40,357 nt of DNA, taken from Paenalicyclobacillus cellulosilyticus. GTDB taxonomy: Bacteria; Bacillota; Bacilli; Alicyclobacillales; Alicyclobacillaceae. The notes beneath the pieces were generated by a model. That model had not been told where the DNA came from, made no database searches, and saw nothing but the letters and a program-made list of their open reading frames with translations. The stretch spans positions 1 to 40,357 of the forward strand of contig NZ_BMOY01000023.1 in the NCBI RefSeq assembly GCF_014647315.1. The letters are read 5' to 3'. Positions 39,272 through 40,357 of the stretch are shown here, in pieces. Each line of letters opens with the position of its first letter. Position 1 is the stretch's first letter. Both the position numbers and the translations under genes were made by a program.

Positions 39272-40357
39272 TCATACAGGTTCCAAGGTGTTCAGAATGT
39301 CTGCCAACGGGATGTCCGCACACGCCATCGACGTATCCGACACCCCATAGTACATTCGTACCACATCTCCTTGCAATAGGGCGCCGCAGGAAAACACCAC
39401 ATTGCCGAAGAACCCGTGGATCTCGTAATCCGCCTCGGGTTCAAGGATGGGTTGGGCGGAGCGGGCGATGACCCGCGACGGGTCATCCAGCGCCAAGAGC
39501 GCCGCACCCATGCAGTAGCGGTGCTTGGAGTCCGCGCCATGGTACAGCTCCAGCCACCCATGCGGCGTACGGATGGGAACCGCACCCGCCCCGATGCGGG
39601 CACTGTCCCAGCGGCCGGGCCGCAGGCCGAGCAGGTGACGATGGTTGCCCCAATGCACCAGATCCGGCGACTCGGCAAGCCACACCTCCGGCGCCCCATT
39701 GCTCGTCGGCACCGGTCGGTGCAACATATAGTACTTGCCGCCGATGCGCTCCGGGAACAGCACCACATCCTTGTTTTCCGGCGGCAGAATGACGCCGTGG
39801 CGCCTGACCGTGCGAAAGTCCCGGGTGGACGCCAGGCCCACGCCGACCCCCGCCGGGGAGACGGCGGTGTAGGTGATGTAGTACGTGTCTTCCATCTTCG
39901 TGATCCGCGGGTCCTCCACCCCGTAGGTCTCGAGCGCCGTCTCCGGATACAAGAACGGTGTCTCGTCCACCGTGAAGTGGACACCGTCCCGGCTGCGCGC
40001 CAGGCGCAGGTATGAGATGGACGTCAGGTACGCAAACTTGTGCGAGCCCGCCCAGGCGACGGCGCGCGGGTCCGAGAAGTCGTAGCGCGCGTCCGAACGG
40101 CGCAGCGTGTGGACGACGAGATCGCGCAAGGCAGGGTCGTAGACCGGGACGGCCACCTCGTCGGGGTCCGCGGCCACGGGACGTTCCGCCACCCGCAGCA
40201 ACATCAGCACCTCGCCGTCATGCTCGGCGATCCCGGCGTTGAACGCGCCAATCACCTCAAACCCTGGCCGGTGCGGCTTCACATCCTTCCACAGATTCCG
40301 CGCCTGATCTTCGGGCAGGGGACGAATTTCGACAGGAATCCAACCTGTGCACAGCGA
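39272..40357 (-). CDS. GH130 glycoside phosphorylase, partial
   Basis: The visible part is 361 residues and runs off the window edge on its 5' side; the frame stays open and protein-like to 40357, so the GTG at 40282 is probably internal. GAFNAGIAEHDGEVLMLLRVAE, TYGVEDPRITKMEDTYYITYTAVSP (with the catalytic-type Asp), GGKYYMLHRPV and GWLELYHGADSKHRYCMGAALLALDDPSRV match GH130. These enzymes phosphorolyse beta-mannosides. The C-terminal GGVSDT-like motif (MYYGVSDTSMACADIPLADIL) is typical. Exact linkage cannot be told. Confidence 0.9.
   Translation of the reverse strand, partial: SLCTGWIPVEIRPLPEDQARNLWKDVKPHRPGFEVIGAFNAGIAEHDGEVLMLLRVAERPVAADPDEVAVPVYDPALRDLVVHTLRRSDARYDFSDPRAVAWAGSHKFAYLTSISYLRLARSRDGVHFTVDETPFLYPETALETYGVEDPRITKMEDTYYITYTAVSPAGVGVGLASTRDFRTVRRHGVILPPENKDVVLFPERIGGKYYMLHRPVPTSNGAPEVWLAESPDLVHWGNHRHLLGLRPGRWDSARIGAGAVPIRTPHGWLELYHGADSKHRYCMGAALLALDDPSRVIARSAQPILEPEADYEIHGFFGNVVFSCGALLQGDVVRMYYGVSDTSMACADIPLADILNTLEPV

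Overview
The window looks like a chromosome segment of a GC-rich Firmicute, most plausibly from the Alicyclobacillaceae or a close relative. I base this on CodY, near-perfect AAGGAGG ribosome binding sites, TATAAT-type promoters, an FMN riboswitch ahead of a ribD-ribE-ribBA-ribH operon, an ECF sigma with a DUF4179-type anti-sigma, and a KimA-like permease. No tRNA, rRNA or insertion sequence was recognised. The species call is an inference.

Layout. (1) 1-10.5 kb is a complete type I CRISPR-Cas locus of the Myxan/Dev kind. The minus-strand operon is cas6-cas3-cas8(cmx8)-cas7(devR)-cas5(devS)-cas4/cas1 fusion-cas2. Below it lie a 359-bp leader and an array of 22 identical 36-bp repeats with a decayed terminal repeat. 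(2) 10.2-10.5 kb, between bioB and cas6, is the most interesting part. On the plus strand, divergent from the cas promoter, it holds two degenerate repeat-like hairpins around a 29-nt pseudo-spacer. The first 23 nt of that pseudo-spacer match the cas operon 5' leader at 18 positions. This fits a crRNA-like RNA that guides the effector to repress its own operon (CreR-type logic). (3) 10.5-11.7 kb: bioB with a BirA-like operator. (4) 11.7-15.5 kb: an ECF sigma, its membrane anti-sigma and a stand-alone OmpR-type winged-helix protein in one operon, beside two paralogous secreted proteins that share an unusual two-block promoter motif. (5) 15.6-16.7 kb: a gamma-glutamylcyclotransferase-like gene and a small membrane protein. 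(6) 16.7-20.9 kb: the riboflavin operon with its riboswitch and terminator.

(7) 21-26 kb: KimA-like permease, serine acetyltransferase, Nramp metal transporter and a PAP2 phosphatase. (8) 26-31 kb: codY, a methyltransferase, a small coiled-coil protein, three XRE regulators and a GNAT. (9) 31-36.8 kb: two aldo/keto reductases, a DinB protein, a cardiolipin-synthase-like phospholipase D, an NAD-binding epimerase and another GNAT. (10) 37-38 kb: a DsrE remnant cut off by a terminator, an intact TusA, a 17-bp tandem repeat and an unrecognised 56-residue gene. (11) 38.1 kb to the end: a DUF1861 protein and a GH130 glycoside phosphorylase that runs off the window, probably for manno-oligosaccharide use.

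The genes mostly form short independent units. The best-supported functional circuits are CRISPR immunity with possible crRNA-guided autoregulation, riboflavin synthesis under FMN control, biotin synthesis under BirA-like control, and the sigma/anti-sigma/secreted-protein module.
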